A stretch of DNA of 64,000 nt from Sialis fuliginosa (Eukaryota > Arthropoda > Insecta > Megaloptera > Sialidae), in the NCBI GenBank assembly GCA_961205875.1, contig OY540812.1:11718001-11782000 (forward strand), in the 5' to 3' direction. The notes beneath the pieces are model-generated. The model was given only the letters and a program-made list of their open reading frames with translations. It was not told the DNA's origin and made no database searches. The position numbers and the translations under genes are program-made. Positions 51,043-61,466 of this stretch are shown here, piece by piece (within the stretch, counting starts at the first letter, position 1; each line of letters begins with the position of its first letter).

Positions 51043-51774
51043 GTGCATCGAGTTATCGGTAGAGACTCCGCGCGGTTATAGTTGAGGCAAGTGTTAATTA
51101 ATCCCCGTTAGACTTGGGTGCCAACTCGTCCCCGTCGCGGGTAGAAATTTACCACTCTATATTAGTCATAAACTGCTGCATTGAAATAATACATATGGGC
51201 GAGCGGTCAACGCTCAGGACTCTTATCCAGGCGTCCCGTGTTCAAAACCTTTTTGCTTTTAATTTTTCGTTACCATCGAATTCGTGAAATAATGTGTAGG
51301 AAGTTTTTTTAAATAAAGTAAAGCACCCGGAGATATAAAATATAAGTAAAATAATCTGCTTTATTATTTTAAAAATATCTATTTTTATATCAAGTTTAGC
51401 AGCATATTGTTGTCGCGAGTTATTTTAAATGATCCAACTGCATTAGTTTGTAGTTTTATACAAAATATACATAATGCACTACTAAATTTTTCAAAAGAAA
51501 ATGAATATTTTGTACAAACCTTTTAACAATTTTTCAAATAATAAAGCAGATTAAAGCAGAAAATTGTTGATAGCGTGTTCGATTGTAACGAAAAATTAAA
51601 AAAAAAGAAGTTATTCGGGTTTTGAACACGGGAGGCCTGGATAAGAGTCCTGATTATTGACCGCTCGCCCATATGTATCGTTACTTCAATACAGCAGTTT
51701 ATAACTTATATAAAGTAACACCCAAGTCTAACGGGGATTAATTAGTACCTGCCTCAACTATAACCACGATGCAC
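51043..51774. mobile_element. Inverted-repeat element carrying mirror-image tRNA-like sequences
   Basis: Left arm 51043-51280 and right arm 51579-51774 pair (gtgcatcg, ggttatagttgaggca, aattaatccccgttagactt, tataaactgctg, gggcgagcggtc, aggactcttatccagg, cccgtgttcaaaacc, aatttttcgtta). The left arm has two small extra segments. Each arm holds an A-box-like TGGGCGAGCGG (51196-51206) and a B-box-like TGTTCAAAACC (51239-51249), 43 bases apart. That is the spacing of a tRNA gene, with a gactcttatcc anticodon-arm-like core. A second 18-bp inverted pair lies inside (51352-51369 and 51536-51553). No acceptor-stem pairing is evident, so it is not called as a functional tRNA. Confidence 0.8.
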
Positions 51775-53237
51775 CTCTGTAAGAGTTTTTTATAATTTTA
51801 TAATATCAAACTGAAACTGTCAGATGGATCATTGCTGTAATAACAGTTATCGATCTCAGCGAAACTCATAACAAATTTTAATTATGCACGTAAATTCACA
51901 ATGTGTCAGCATAAACAACAACCATATAAAATAAATTACAATATTATTAACAATCCACTAAAAGCAGTAGTAATGATCGGCACTACTGAAGTACAATTTA
52001 CTGTAATATCGACAATATCGTTTATGCATATATACGTATATCCACACATATAATATCAGACGGTGATTTAGCTCTACCGTTTATTGCTTTACCTGGCAAT
52101 GGAATGCACACGAACTTACTTAATGATTGATTTATACCTATTCTGCATAAGTAATTGCGATTCGCAAAGTTTCAAATGAATTATACATTCTCATACACTC
52201 TGCACGGGCTTCGACGCTACTGCACACTCCTCAGATGCAAATGCATGGTAAATAATTCATACAGATGTTAATATAATCTATTTATAATGGGTTTACCAGA
52301 CTCTCGAGGAATTTATTATTTATCCATTGTTCTAAACTCTCTTCCTCTATACTAAAACTCGCTTCATAATTCCATTGATTATTGTTTTTTAAGTATTTCT
52401 TAATTTGATAATTACTGAAAACTTAAATCCCTTGAATTTATGCTTATCTTGAAATATTTCAAAGAACTTGAAAGTAATATACAAGCTGTTTCAGCTTAAA
52501 AGGACCATGCCGAGATAAATTTAAATTTTGTTTGAAGCGTTTAACAGAGTTGTACTCAATCACTTATAATACATTGTTGGAAAGTTGATTTTTTTTTACT
52601 AAGTAAAACTGTCTTAATATAATTTAAATCGAGCTATTTAAATCGGAATATTATTTACACCTATTATATTTATTTAACTTGCCTCGTAACTGAACTATAA
52701 TCTTCTGTTAACGCAGACGAACAATAATGTTGCTAACTAAACACAAACATAAAGATAAATATATAATATTTCCAATTTAAATTGCGAGTATATTAGGACA
52801 GTGTATTTAGCAATAAATAAACAGATTTTCAACGATGTGCAAAAAGAGATAGAAAATAATGTTGATCCTGCTACCGGCCCTGTTAAACGCCAAAAAAAAT
52901 ATTCGTATCTATATTGAAAAGTAGAACAAAAATCATCATAAATTATAAGTAAGGTCGTTTTTGAAAAAATTCCTGGTTCTCAAGGACCAAGCAATCTAGG
53001 ATGTCCTGTAAAAATATAACGTTTGTTTATAAATAACGTATTTTTAATACAAGAGAGTTTCTATTATAGATTTTTATTGTTTAAAATTCTTTTTTTATGT
53101 ATAAGTACTATTACGACTAAATCGTGCATTGTTTCAAGATTATTAATATTGGTACCTTTTGTGTTTGTGGAAATCTAAAAATAAGAAAATGTTACACAAC
53201 ATTGAAGTTCAAATATGTACAACCTTCATACATATTT
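51775..53237. other. Intron 3, no gene seen
   Basis: 52875-52930 (ggccctgttaaacgcc) resembles 27517-27570. Otherwise A+T-rich without structure. Confidence 0.5.
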
Positions 53238-53465
53238 ACCTTAATATAAAAAATACAATCACATTGTTTGAATATTTAAACAAACTGAGAATTCAATTAT
53301 TTACAAAAAAAATTATTCGGGTTATATTATACATTCCTAGAATTACTTTTTTTTTACCTTAATATAAAAAATACAATTAAATTGTTTGAATATTTAAACA
53401 AACTAAGAATTAATTTATTTACAAAACAAATAATTCGGGTTATATTATACATTCCTAGAATTACT
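53238..53465. repeat. Tandem duplication of a ~118-bp unit
   Basis: 53238-53355 and 53356-53465 are adjacent near-copies (accttaatataaaaaatac ... tacattcctagaattact), with a handful of differences. Confidence 0.93.
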
Positions 53466-53899
53466 ATTGAGATTTTTTTACATTGTAACATGTCAGTGTA
53501 CACAAGTTAAATATTTGTTCTTTTATGGATAAATTCGAAATACTAGCTTCATACATTTAACTTAGTTATAACATCAAAATATTTCAAGCTTTGTACAATT
53601 GATCTATATATTTTTAATTTGTACCATATTTATCTTCATATACCATTATTTCACTGTTATATTAATAGAATAAATAATATACAAATCCACGTGTTCCAAA
53701 ATTAAATCTAACAAAACACATCCCTTTATACTCGCGGCCATTTATTCATTAAAAGTTTAACCAGAAGCTAAAACTAATTTATTTTATGTGTGAGTTCGAT
53801 TACAAACATGTATTTCCCTTAGAATTTTAATTAATATTAATTTCTAAACTCAATGTTCATTTTAATCTATAGGTAGAACATATGTATACATATTAACAT

Positions 53900-54662
53900 G
53901 TCCTGACTGACTGACTGACTGACTGATTCGTCATCGCCCAGCCGAAACCCCTGGTCCTAGAAACGTGAAATTTTAAAGGTGTCTTTCTTTTATGACGTAA
54001 CCACCCACTAAGAAATGGTTTTTTTGATAATCAACCCCTAAGGGGGTAAAGGAGGGTGTAAAAGTTTGTATGGGAAAAAATATTTTTTGGTCAGATTTAC
54101 TTAATTGAAACTTAAAATAAATACTCTTCAATATAAACAATGAAACACGTATTTCAGCATTTTTTCAAAATTAAACTCTTAAGGGGGTGAATAAGTTTGT
54201 ATAGGAAAAATATTTTTTGATCGGATTTACTTGAAACTTAAACTAAATACCCTATAAGACAAACAAAGAAACACGTATTTCCCAAAATTCAACCCCTAAA
54301 GGGTTGCAAGGGGGTGGAAAAATTTGTACGAGAAATTTTTGTTTGTTTGTATTCACTCGAAATGCACAAATAATCTACAAGACAAATAACATTTTCAGAA
54401 ATTCAACCCCTAAGAGATGGGGAGGGGGGTTAATTTTTTTTAATTTTGATATATTTATCTACATTTAACTGTTTATGATATTAAGGTAAATTTGGACAAA
54501 ATAATATTAAATTAAAATTAAAATTTCGACATTCAATTTTTACGATTTTGTATAATTAAAAAAAAACAAATAAAAGAAAAATTAAATATTTCACCCCATG
54601 TCACGTACGGAGGGTTATCATTAGTTTCGAAATCCACGCGAGCGAAGCCGCGGGTATCAGCA
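53900..54662. repeat. Retroelement repeat with CTGA tandem and four internal ~115-140-bp units
   Basis: Starts with six CTGA units (53903-53926), followed by 'gtcatcgcccagccgaaac', and ends 'cacgcgagcgaagccgcggg'. Inside, the phrase 'tcaacccctaagggggt' recurs near 54031, 54171, 54289 and 54403. This is a characteristic lepidopteran dispersed repeat. No coding frame. Confidence 0.7.
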
Positions 54663-56038
54663 AGTTGATAGATATACCTACATATTAAAATATTTAATAA
54701 TATATGCAATGTTTATTATATAGATTTTACAAGCTGATTTCAAATATGTCAATCAAAATCAAATCCGGCCACCCGTTCAAAAGTTACGGCGATTTTTCTC
54801 TAAAATTAAAAAAAAATGGCACTGTGAACTACATACAATTTTTATTTTATTTTAGATTTTAGTTAAAAGTATGTTTAATATGCATATATAATATTATATA
54901 ACAAGAATCCTTTATTTTTAAATGCCCATAAATAAGTATGGAGTTTAAACTTATCCGAACTCACAACAAACCTTTCAAGTGGTAATGAATTCCACTCAAC
55001 AACTCTAGTGGTGACCATCATCTGCAACTTTTCAATGTGAATTCATTAAGCCCGCCTTTCTGCAGACAAAACTGTCGCGATTATTTAAATAGAATTGTGC
55101 TAATTAAAATTTAAACGCTATGGTACTTAATGCAGTGTCACAGAGAAGAAGTTTAAACTGTCCTCCTTTTTATATATAAACTCCAAATGTCGCAATCTAA
55201 ATGTTCAAAAAATTCATTTTCTTTTTGCGTTGATGTTGTATTGTTTTATTGTTATACCTCTACATTTAAAAATACTCAAATGTGTCTGCTGTAATGAAGA
55301 AAAATTCCAATGTGAATTTTTCTTTTTGAACTGCAAGTAGTAGCAAAAAATGTACTTCAATTATTATTCTATTCAGCAGCTATTGAAAATAAAATAAAAT
55401 CTTTTAACTTTTATAATACAAAGTATCCAATAAATTAAATTGTGCAAGAAGTAATCATTCTTTAATAAAACCATTTTGTTCTTCGTAAAATAACTAATTG
55501 TAACACAGTAGTAATTTAATGCTTCACAGAGATGAAATTCTGAACTATTCATAATAATTTTCTATAGAAAACTTGGTTCGGTAAATTATTAGTACAATGC
55601 ATAATTTATTTATAGAAGTTTGCAAATTTTAAATAATTACATAAAACGATATAAATCAATCATTTTACACTACGAATTGCAGAAATGTAGCTCGTCATCT
55701 AGCTCGGAGCGATATTTGTAATATTATTTGTACTTGGTTGAATTCAGTACTCAATGAAGACGTCTTATTGCTGTTGGAAATTCACATAGTAATTTCAATT
55801 GTTCTATGATACAATTTAACTCCCAACTTCAGCACGTATTCATAAATAGACATATGTATGTATTATCATAGTAACTTTCTCTATAATACCATTACTAAAG
55901 TTAAAATCATTTATTTAACCATGTTAGTAATTGTTAGAATTAACTACAACAATCAGTACCCATGCACTATGTGTTACATATCATTATATTAACTTAATGG
56001 TTAACTATACATTTTTTGACGTATTTTCGTTTTTGCAG
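54663..56038. other. End of intron 3, AT-rich
   Basis: A G+C-richer patch lies at about 54950-55080. The open frame upstream of 56039 is continuous with exon 4 by chance; the pyrimidine tract and AG at 56037-56038 mark the real boundary. Confidence 0.55.
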
Positions 56039-57612
56039 ATAATTTACGCAGACATCGATTCAAATACATACGTAAGGGAACAAGGCCACTGTGAATTTCT
56101 TCTCACAACATTCGATTCATCTTCGGGTTTACTCGAGAACCCTCGACATTCACTTCCTCCAAACACAACATGCACTTATCATTTTCAAGGACGGACAAAC
56201 GAAATCGTGTGGCTCTCTTTTATAAAATATTACGCCGCATCGATGGATTCAATGGGCTATGACATGAACAACGAATGCAGCACTCAAATAAGAATATGGG
56301 ATGGCAGAATACCTAACGAAAGAGGCCCAAATACAAACTTCACACTTCTTGGGGAATTTTGTAAAGATGAAGCACCTAAATTATGTGATCACACATTATT
56401 AGCTAATAACTCTAGAACAACAAGGCCATGTTCATTGTCTGAGAGTTATGTATCCAGTGGACCCGAGTTGACTATAGAACATTTCCTTAAACAAGGTAGT
56501 GCGTTGTCCCCGGTGAGTTTTCTCTTACGGTATGAGTTTATTGACATATCTATGGAAGGTATTCCTAATCCCCATTCTCATAATCCTTGTGATAGAATAT
56601 TTAAATCATCAATAAATGGGCCCACATATGGAAGATTTCAAGCACCCAAAAGTACATTTTTCTATGGAAGAGGTGGTGCGCAAAATATTAGCTGTATCTT
56701 AAGATTTGAAGCAGGTGTAGGTGAAAAAATAAGATTAACATTTAATAGAGCAATCTTTGGTAACAAATCATGTTATACCAAAAAAGATATTAAAACGCAT
56801 AGATGGAAATGCGAACAACAAAAATGGTCAAAAATACCAGGTATAGCAGAACTAACCATATCTGAATACCCATGGCCTGATATAAATCTTCCAAGGGATT
56901 GTATTTGTTCTAATATGACAGACATGTTTAGAATAACAACATTGATATCACAAGTCGTAGAAATAAATTTTACTGTAACTTTTATGAATATAACAGAAGA
57001 CTTCGATGATTATTTTTTCGAAGGAGAATACCAATTTGTACCAAAAGGTGACTTTGAAGATGAAATATGTTCATCACATTGGAATGACCGTCGTTTAAAA
57101 GGTAGTAGTGGCGAAATCGCTTTAAGAAGTCCAGAAATTCCTAGAGGTTCGACAACGACAAATGATTTAATAGAAAATAATAGTAGAATTACGAAAAAGT
57201 GTGTGCATCAACCATGGCTAATAGAACCTGAAGATGCTTTAAATAATTTTTTGTATCTTAAAGTTCGTGGACGTGAAATAATTTCGGGCCAATTTTGTAC
57301 AACATCGAATAGAATAATAGTATATTCAGGTATGGATACAAGCGTGCCGAGAATTATATGTCCATTGACGAATGGTGGCAATGAAGAAGAAGTTTCTAAT
57401 ATTGTAGAGTTGTTTTCTGAAGGGTGGACGTCAACGACTATTGAAGAAGAGATTCAGACTTTATTAAAACCACATGCAAAGAGTTTTATAGTTGAATTTT
57501 TACAAAGTGAAGCAGGAAGTTATGTAGTCACGTGGATAGAAGTATCAAAAAGGCCACTACTAACTGCATCAACTTCGTTTGCAATGAATTCTCCAGTTGA
57601 TTGCCCGTACAG
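56039..57612 (+). CDS. CUB/LDLa transmembrane protein, exon 4 visible: CUB3, CUB4, CUB-like region 5 and first Cys of the LDLa module
   Basis: A single 1574-base exon, acceptor ttttgcag before 56039 and donor gtaagc at 57613. It enters in phase 0 and leaves AG for a split arginine codon. It covers residues 257-780. CUB3 starts near C274 (GHCEFLL, TTCTYHFQG, NECSTQIRIWDG, GEFC). CUB4 starts near C440 (NPCDRIF, GRF-AP, ISCILRFEA) and contains extra cysteines. A fifth, diverged CUB-like region starts near C600 (EICSSHW, SGEIALRSPEIPRG, GQFCTTSNRIIVYSG). Several N-X-S/T sites are visible (NTT, NFT, NNS, NIS, NKS, NMT, NIT), in keeping with an extracellular domain. The exon ends DCPY, the start of the LDLa module. 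The in-frame stretch before 56039 is intron, not a start. Codons here are A+T-rich at third positions, in contrast to the other four exons. Confidence 0.95.
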
Positions 57613-58247
57613 GTAAGCGTTTTAACATAAACGTAAATACTACTCAATAATTATCAGCACAACACAAATTACTAAAATCACGTATGAATAAATATTATGA
57701 AATTATAATATATACGAAATAACTGTTATTAAACTGATTGTTAAATATTGTTTATTTATATTTGCACTTTAATGAAAACATGAACATTTATCTCTAACCA
57801 GAGAGGAAATGATTTGTCATAATTTTATAAATAGCTTTATTTATTCACTACGTGTATGATAGTAATGAACTTGTTCGATGCCGTTTGAAAAATTTAAATG
57901 ACCAAGTAATACTTTATATAGATCAATACATATTGTAAATTTAACCAAATTAGTTCGCAATGTTTAATTGTATCTACATTGTATGTTTTGTGTCGAGAGC
58001 TTTTCTATTTAATTTAATTACGTAACTTTATGGGTTCGCGTTTGTTTTACATTTACTGACTTTTGGTTGATTTGACGATTGTATGGAATCAACGTTTAAT
58101 TTTAGTTTAAACTTTTGATTTATAATTCAAGTCACGATTTTTAATTATTTTTTCTTTGTTTTTGTTTACTTTTTTATGCGAAACAATAAACACTTTTAAT
58201 TATACTGTTATATGTCTATACTATAATAATATAACAAAGGTATTGCA

Positions 58248-58962
58248 TAGGAGTGTACCGGAATTCCGGTCTGAATTCACAATTTTATTCCGGTTATGGC
58301 CGAAACTAGTAAATTCCGGCTTTATTTTGCCAGAATTTTATAATTTTATTATTACTCTCTACAAAGAAATTCATAAATAAAAAATATACGTTATTTTTAT
58401 TTAAAAAATAATAATTATGATTAACAAAAATTTTAATGAAAACAATCATTACTTAACACAAATGCAGTTTTTTACATTTTATTCGGCGTAAGTATGGCTA
58501 TAATTATAATATTAATAAATTGACCTTAATTATTCATCTTATTTGTTAATTTATCAAATTTAATTTGTTTATAATAGGGGATAGGGGTCGCGAAGATCTT
58601 AGAGCACCTGATACTTTTAAAGTTAATGGTGTAAGCTATATTTAAAAAAAAGTTTAATAGCTTTTTCAAAAATATTGAACACGTATTCTTTGTTTTTCGA
58701 TGCTGTATGTACCATTCAAAATATTCGACCGTCCCGGAACTTTTTTGACATCCTGTATACACATTTATACCATCTTCTAATAGGACTACCACTATACTAT
58801 TTAAGAAATAGCATATACAATAATGTTATATTAATTTAAGATAATAATCTACATATAAAGCATACATATATTATTTTAATTATTTATTAATAAAAATAGA
58901 ATTTTTTGAAAAAAATTCCGGTACCGGCCGGAATCGAAAATTCCAGTTCCGGTACACGCCTA
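58248..58962. mobile_element. hAT-like element in intron 4 with near-perfect 8-bp duplication
   Basis: Ends TAGGAGTGTACCGG and CCGGTACACGCCTA are inverted, with further accggaattccggtc and accggccggaat near the ends. Flanks gtattgca (58240-58247) and gtattaca (58963-58970) match at 7 of 8. The interior (about 58530-58700) is related, in reverse, to the element at 41578-42179. The 88-codon frame at 58526-58792 belongs to the element. It fills half of the 1440-bp intron. Confidence 0.88.
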
Positions 58963-59052
58963 GTATTACATATATAATATTATAGAGCTATAGATATATA
59001 AATAAAAATTGAATTTAACTAAGTAAATTAATATATTTGCATTTATTTACAG

Positions 59053-59470
59053 GTGTCCAGAACTGAATGCTTGCATAAGCGAGTCACTCTGGTGCGACAG
59101 TGTGCCTCACTGTCCCTCGGGCTTCGACGAGGAAGAGTCTAACTGTTCATACCAGTTCACACTTCCAATCCTGTATGTCCTGGTCGGCGCGGGTGTGATA
59201 TCCATTCTCGCCCTACTTCTGGCCCTTACCGGTTGCATCAAATACTGTCAGCACCGACGCAGGGAGAAGAAGAAACAAGTGGCTCAACTGAACAATTCGC
59301 AAATGTCATCCAACCATTTGCACGTGAACCACATGCATCATAATCACAACCATAACATGAGCCACCACCATGGCATGCACAGTCACCATAACGGTGGTAG
59401 GATGAGCATGAGGTATCCCGGTCCCAGCTTGGAAGACATGTTTCTCGATGGTAAAGATAGCTTGTGTTGA
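59053..59470 (+). CDS. CUB/LDLa transmembrane protein, last exon: LDLa module, transmembrane helix, His-rich tail
   Basis: The acceptor tttacag ends at 59052; the first base completes the split arginine codon and the stop is TGA at 59468-59470. Residues 778-812 form one LDL-receptor class A module with six cysteines (C778, C782, C788, C795, C801, C812) and the WCD and FDEEE acidic motifs that bind calcium. The aspartate usual before the fifth cysteine is histidine here (PHC). Residues about 818-843 (LPILYVLVGAGVISILALLL and onward) are a single transmembrane helix followed by a basic stop-transfer run (HRRREKKK). The 76-residue cytoplasmic tail has 13 histidines within about 30 residues, then MRYPGPSLEDMF and ends DGKDSLC. 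The topology is type I. Architecture as in LEV-10-type receptor-clustering proteins; function here is inferred, not shown. Confidence 0.95.
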
Positions 59471-59650
59471 CAAAGGCTGGAACATTCTGAGGTTGTGATA
59501 GAAACTACAGTTTGAGACTGGCTCGAACTCGTGTTGTGTTGAGCAATGTGTGAACGTGTCGCTAGAGTTAATGTGAAATATGTTTGGATGTGAATTGATG
59601 TTCTTGAAAATAAAAGTTCAAGTGATGTGAATAAAATGCTTTTTAAACGA
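59471..59650 (+). terminator. 3' untranslated region with two polyadenylation signals
   Basis: Two AATAAA hexamers follow the stop codon, at 59609-59614 and 59630-59635, about 140-165 bases downstream. That is a normal distance for a short insect 3' UTR. A third AATAAA lies far downstream at about 60289 and could serve a longer form. The cleavage point cannot be placed from sequence alone. Confidence 0.65.
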
Positions 59651-61335
59651 AAGTTTTTATCGAAGAATGTTGACATAAATATATTTTTAGTATTTTGATG
59701 TGATTTTAAATTATAGTTTCGGTAAACCCAAGTTAAGTGTCATCCATAAAAGTGTAATTTTATGTTGAAAAAAAGGAAATATTATTTTACTATAGCTCAA
59801 AATAATATTTTGTAGATGTATTTATAAGTTCAATGACAATCTGTGAATTTATAAATCAGTTGTAATTTTTACTTTATGATTTTAAACTTTTTAATATTTT
59901 AAACGGTGAAAAATGAACAGGCAATTAATTTAATATTTCACTTTTTAAATTGTTTTTGTTTCCAACATATATCTTTAATACTTCTTTGTTTACTTTAAAA
60001 CTCAAACAAATTGAAAGAAAAACTTTATTCAGGCGATACAGAATCAGGTTGTGAAAGTGATCCAAATTTATCTAAATTAATTAAAGTTCTTCATCAAATT
60101 TTAAATAATGTAAATTTACTTTTAATAAATAAGTTTTAAATTAACTTTCAGTTTAAAATTTACAAGCAGTTGCGTGAATTATCTAGAGGGGAATACATAA
60201 AATTAGCTCAAGAAAATGTTATCGCGAATATGCCTTAGACATTTTTAAAATCTTTTGTAATTTGAATCAAACCTGATCGTGATGTGAACAATAAATTAAT
60301 TAGCAACAACTGAGCGAATACAGTACGATTTAGATGTCTTGTGTCTACTGAAAGTAGCTCTTTCTATAGTTTCTTTGTACTAAATTTCAACAAATTACTG
60401 CCACTCAAAAATAATAACAATAATTTGGATTGTTCAGTAGACGCAACTCATTTGCAAATTTATTATAAATTACATATTATAATCATAAATATATATAACT
60501 TTTTTATGTATAGATTAATTATTAATAAGACTGCTGGTTTTAAAAAAATAATTAAATGTGTTATGTACATATTATATTTGTAAATCAATTTTAATGTTTT
60601 GTATATACGAAAGTAGAATTTTAATAGTATGAGTGTAGCAGGCATTTTTAAACCGAAAATGTTGACTGAAAATTATAATCGAAAAATTTATCGATATATT
60701 TTGTATTTATTTATTTGATCCTATTTTTATCTGAAGGTAAGTAATATTTAAATTTTCTTTTAAAAATATATGTAATATGAAAATAACTTTTATATTCAGA
60801 AGTAGACATCTATCTAAAATCGTTATTTACAAAATGTTTACTTGGAAACATTTCATATCATATGTCATTCTTACCACATTTATCTCCCGAAAGAATACGA
60901 TTCATAAATTATTAATATGTGTTTGAAATTTAACTCTCATAGCGGTAGCAAAAACAAAAGAATTCTCACTTTTATAAATAACATCGGTGGTATATTTCAT
61001 CAGTTGTTATATAACCAATATGTAAATGTCTGGATTCTTTTACAAAAACATTGTTCAGAATGAATTTATTATTTTTATATTTTATTGTAGTTAAAATTAG
61101 GTATTGAAAAAATACTACATATTATTATGTATCTCCAGTGATATCACAAAACGAGATTTATTTAACCCATTTTCAAAATGACATCAACAATTATTTATTT
61201 TAAATTTAAATTTAAATTTTTTTTATTTAAAAATCATTTTTGGATTATTTTCAAATGAAAAAGATTATCTATATATTTCATGCAAATAAACTTCGCGTAG
61301 AGTCGCATGCAGAAGTGGTCGACCAGTTTTTATTC
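59651..61335. other. AT-rich sequence downstream of the gene
   Basis: May include a longer 3' UTR (AATAAA near 60289). No second gene; frames at 60341-60645 are A+T-driven. Confidence 0.5.
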
Positions 61336-61451
61336 AAATTCGCTTATCACACAACACCCAATTAAATAACACGAAGGAGCTGTCAGAAAAGGAGAAAATC
61401 CACTTGACATAAAACCCATGAAGAAGAAGAAGAAAAAATTCGCTTATCACA
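61336..61451 (+). mobile_element. 84-bp retro-insertion with 16-bp target duplication
   Basis: aaattcgcttatcaca occurs at 61336-61351 and again at 61436-61451. Between them lie 84 bp (61352-61435) ending catgaagaagaagaagaaaa, a GAA/A-rich tail. A direct duplication of this length plus a 3' simple tail is the mark of LINE-type target-primed insertion, here of a very short 5'-truncated or SINE-like piece. Confidence 0.85.
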
Positions 61452-61466
61452 AACATAGTAGGCTCC

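Noticed and set aside
51180..51260. A functional tRNA gene
   Set aside because: A- and B-box-like words and spacing are present, but no acceptor stem pairs, the T-arm is poor, and the sequence is part of a mirrored repeat. Described as tRNA-like only.
53903..53926. CRISPR-like or functional tandem array (CTGA units, then 115-140-bp units)
   Set aside because: Simple tetranucleotide repeat plus a degenerate dispersed retroelement; no spacers, and the host is a eukaryote.
55931..56038. ATG-like start and 36 codons in frame upstream of exon 4
   Set aside because: The stretch is intron: a pyrimidine tract and cag at 56036-56038 precede the exon, and the joined frame with exon 3 is phase 0 and completes the domain order. 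The upstream residues carry no CUB features.
57613..57616. Stop codon right after exon 4, suggesting the protein ends there
   Set aside because: The TAA lies inside the donor gtaagc. Splicing to 59053 completes the split arginine codon and a six-cysteine LDLa module, so the stop is intronic.
59383..59676. Minus-strand 97-codon frame over the last exon
   Set aside because: It is the antisense of the tail and 3' UTR, with serine/threonine-rich low complexity from the reversed His codons.
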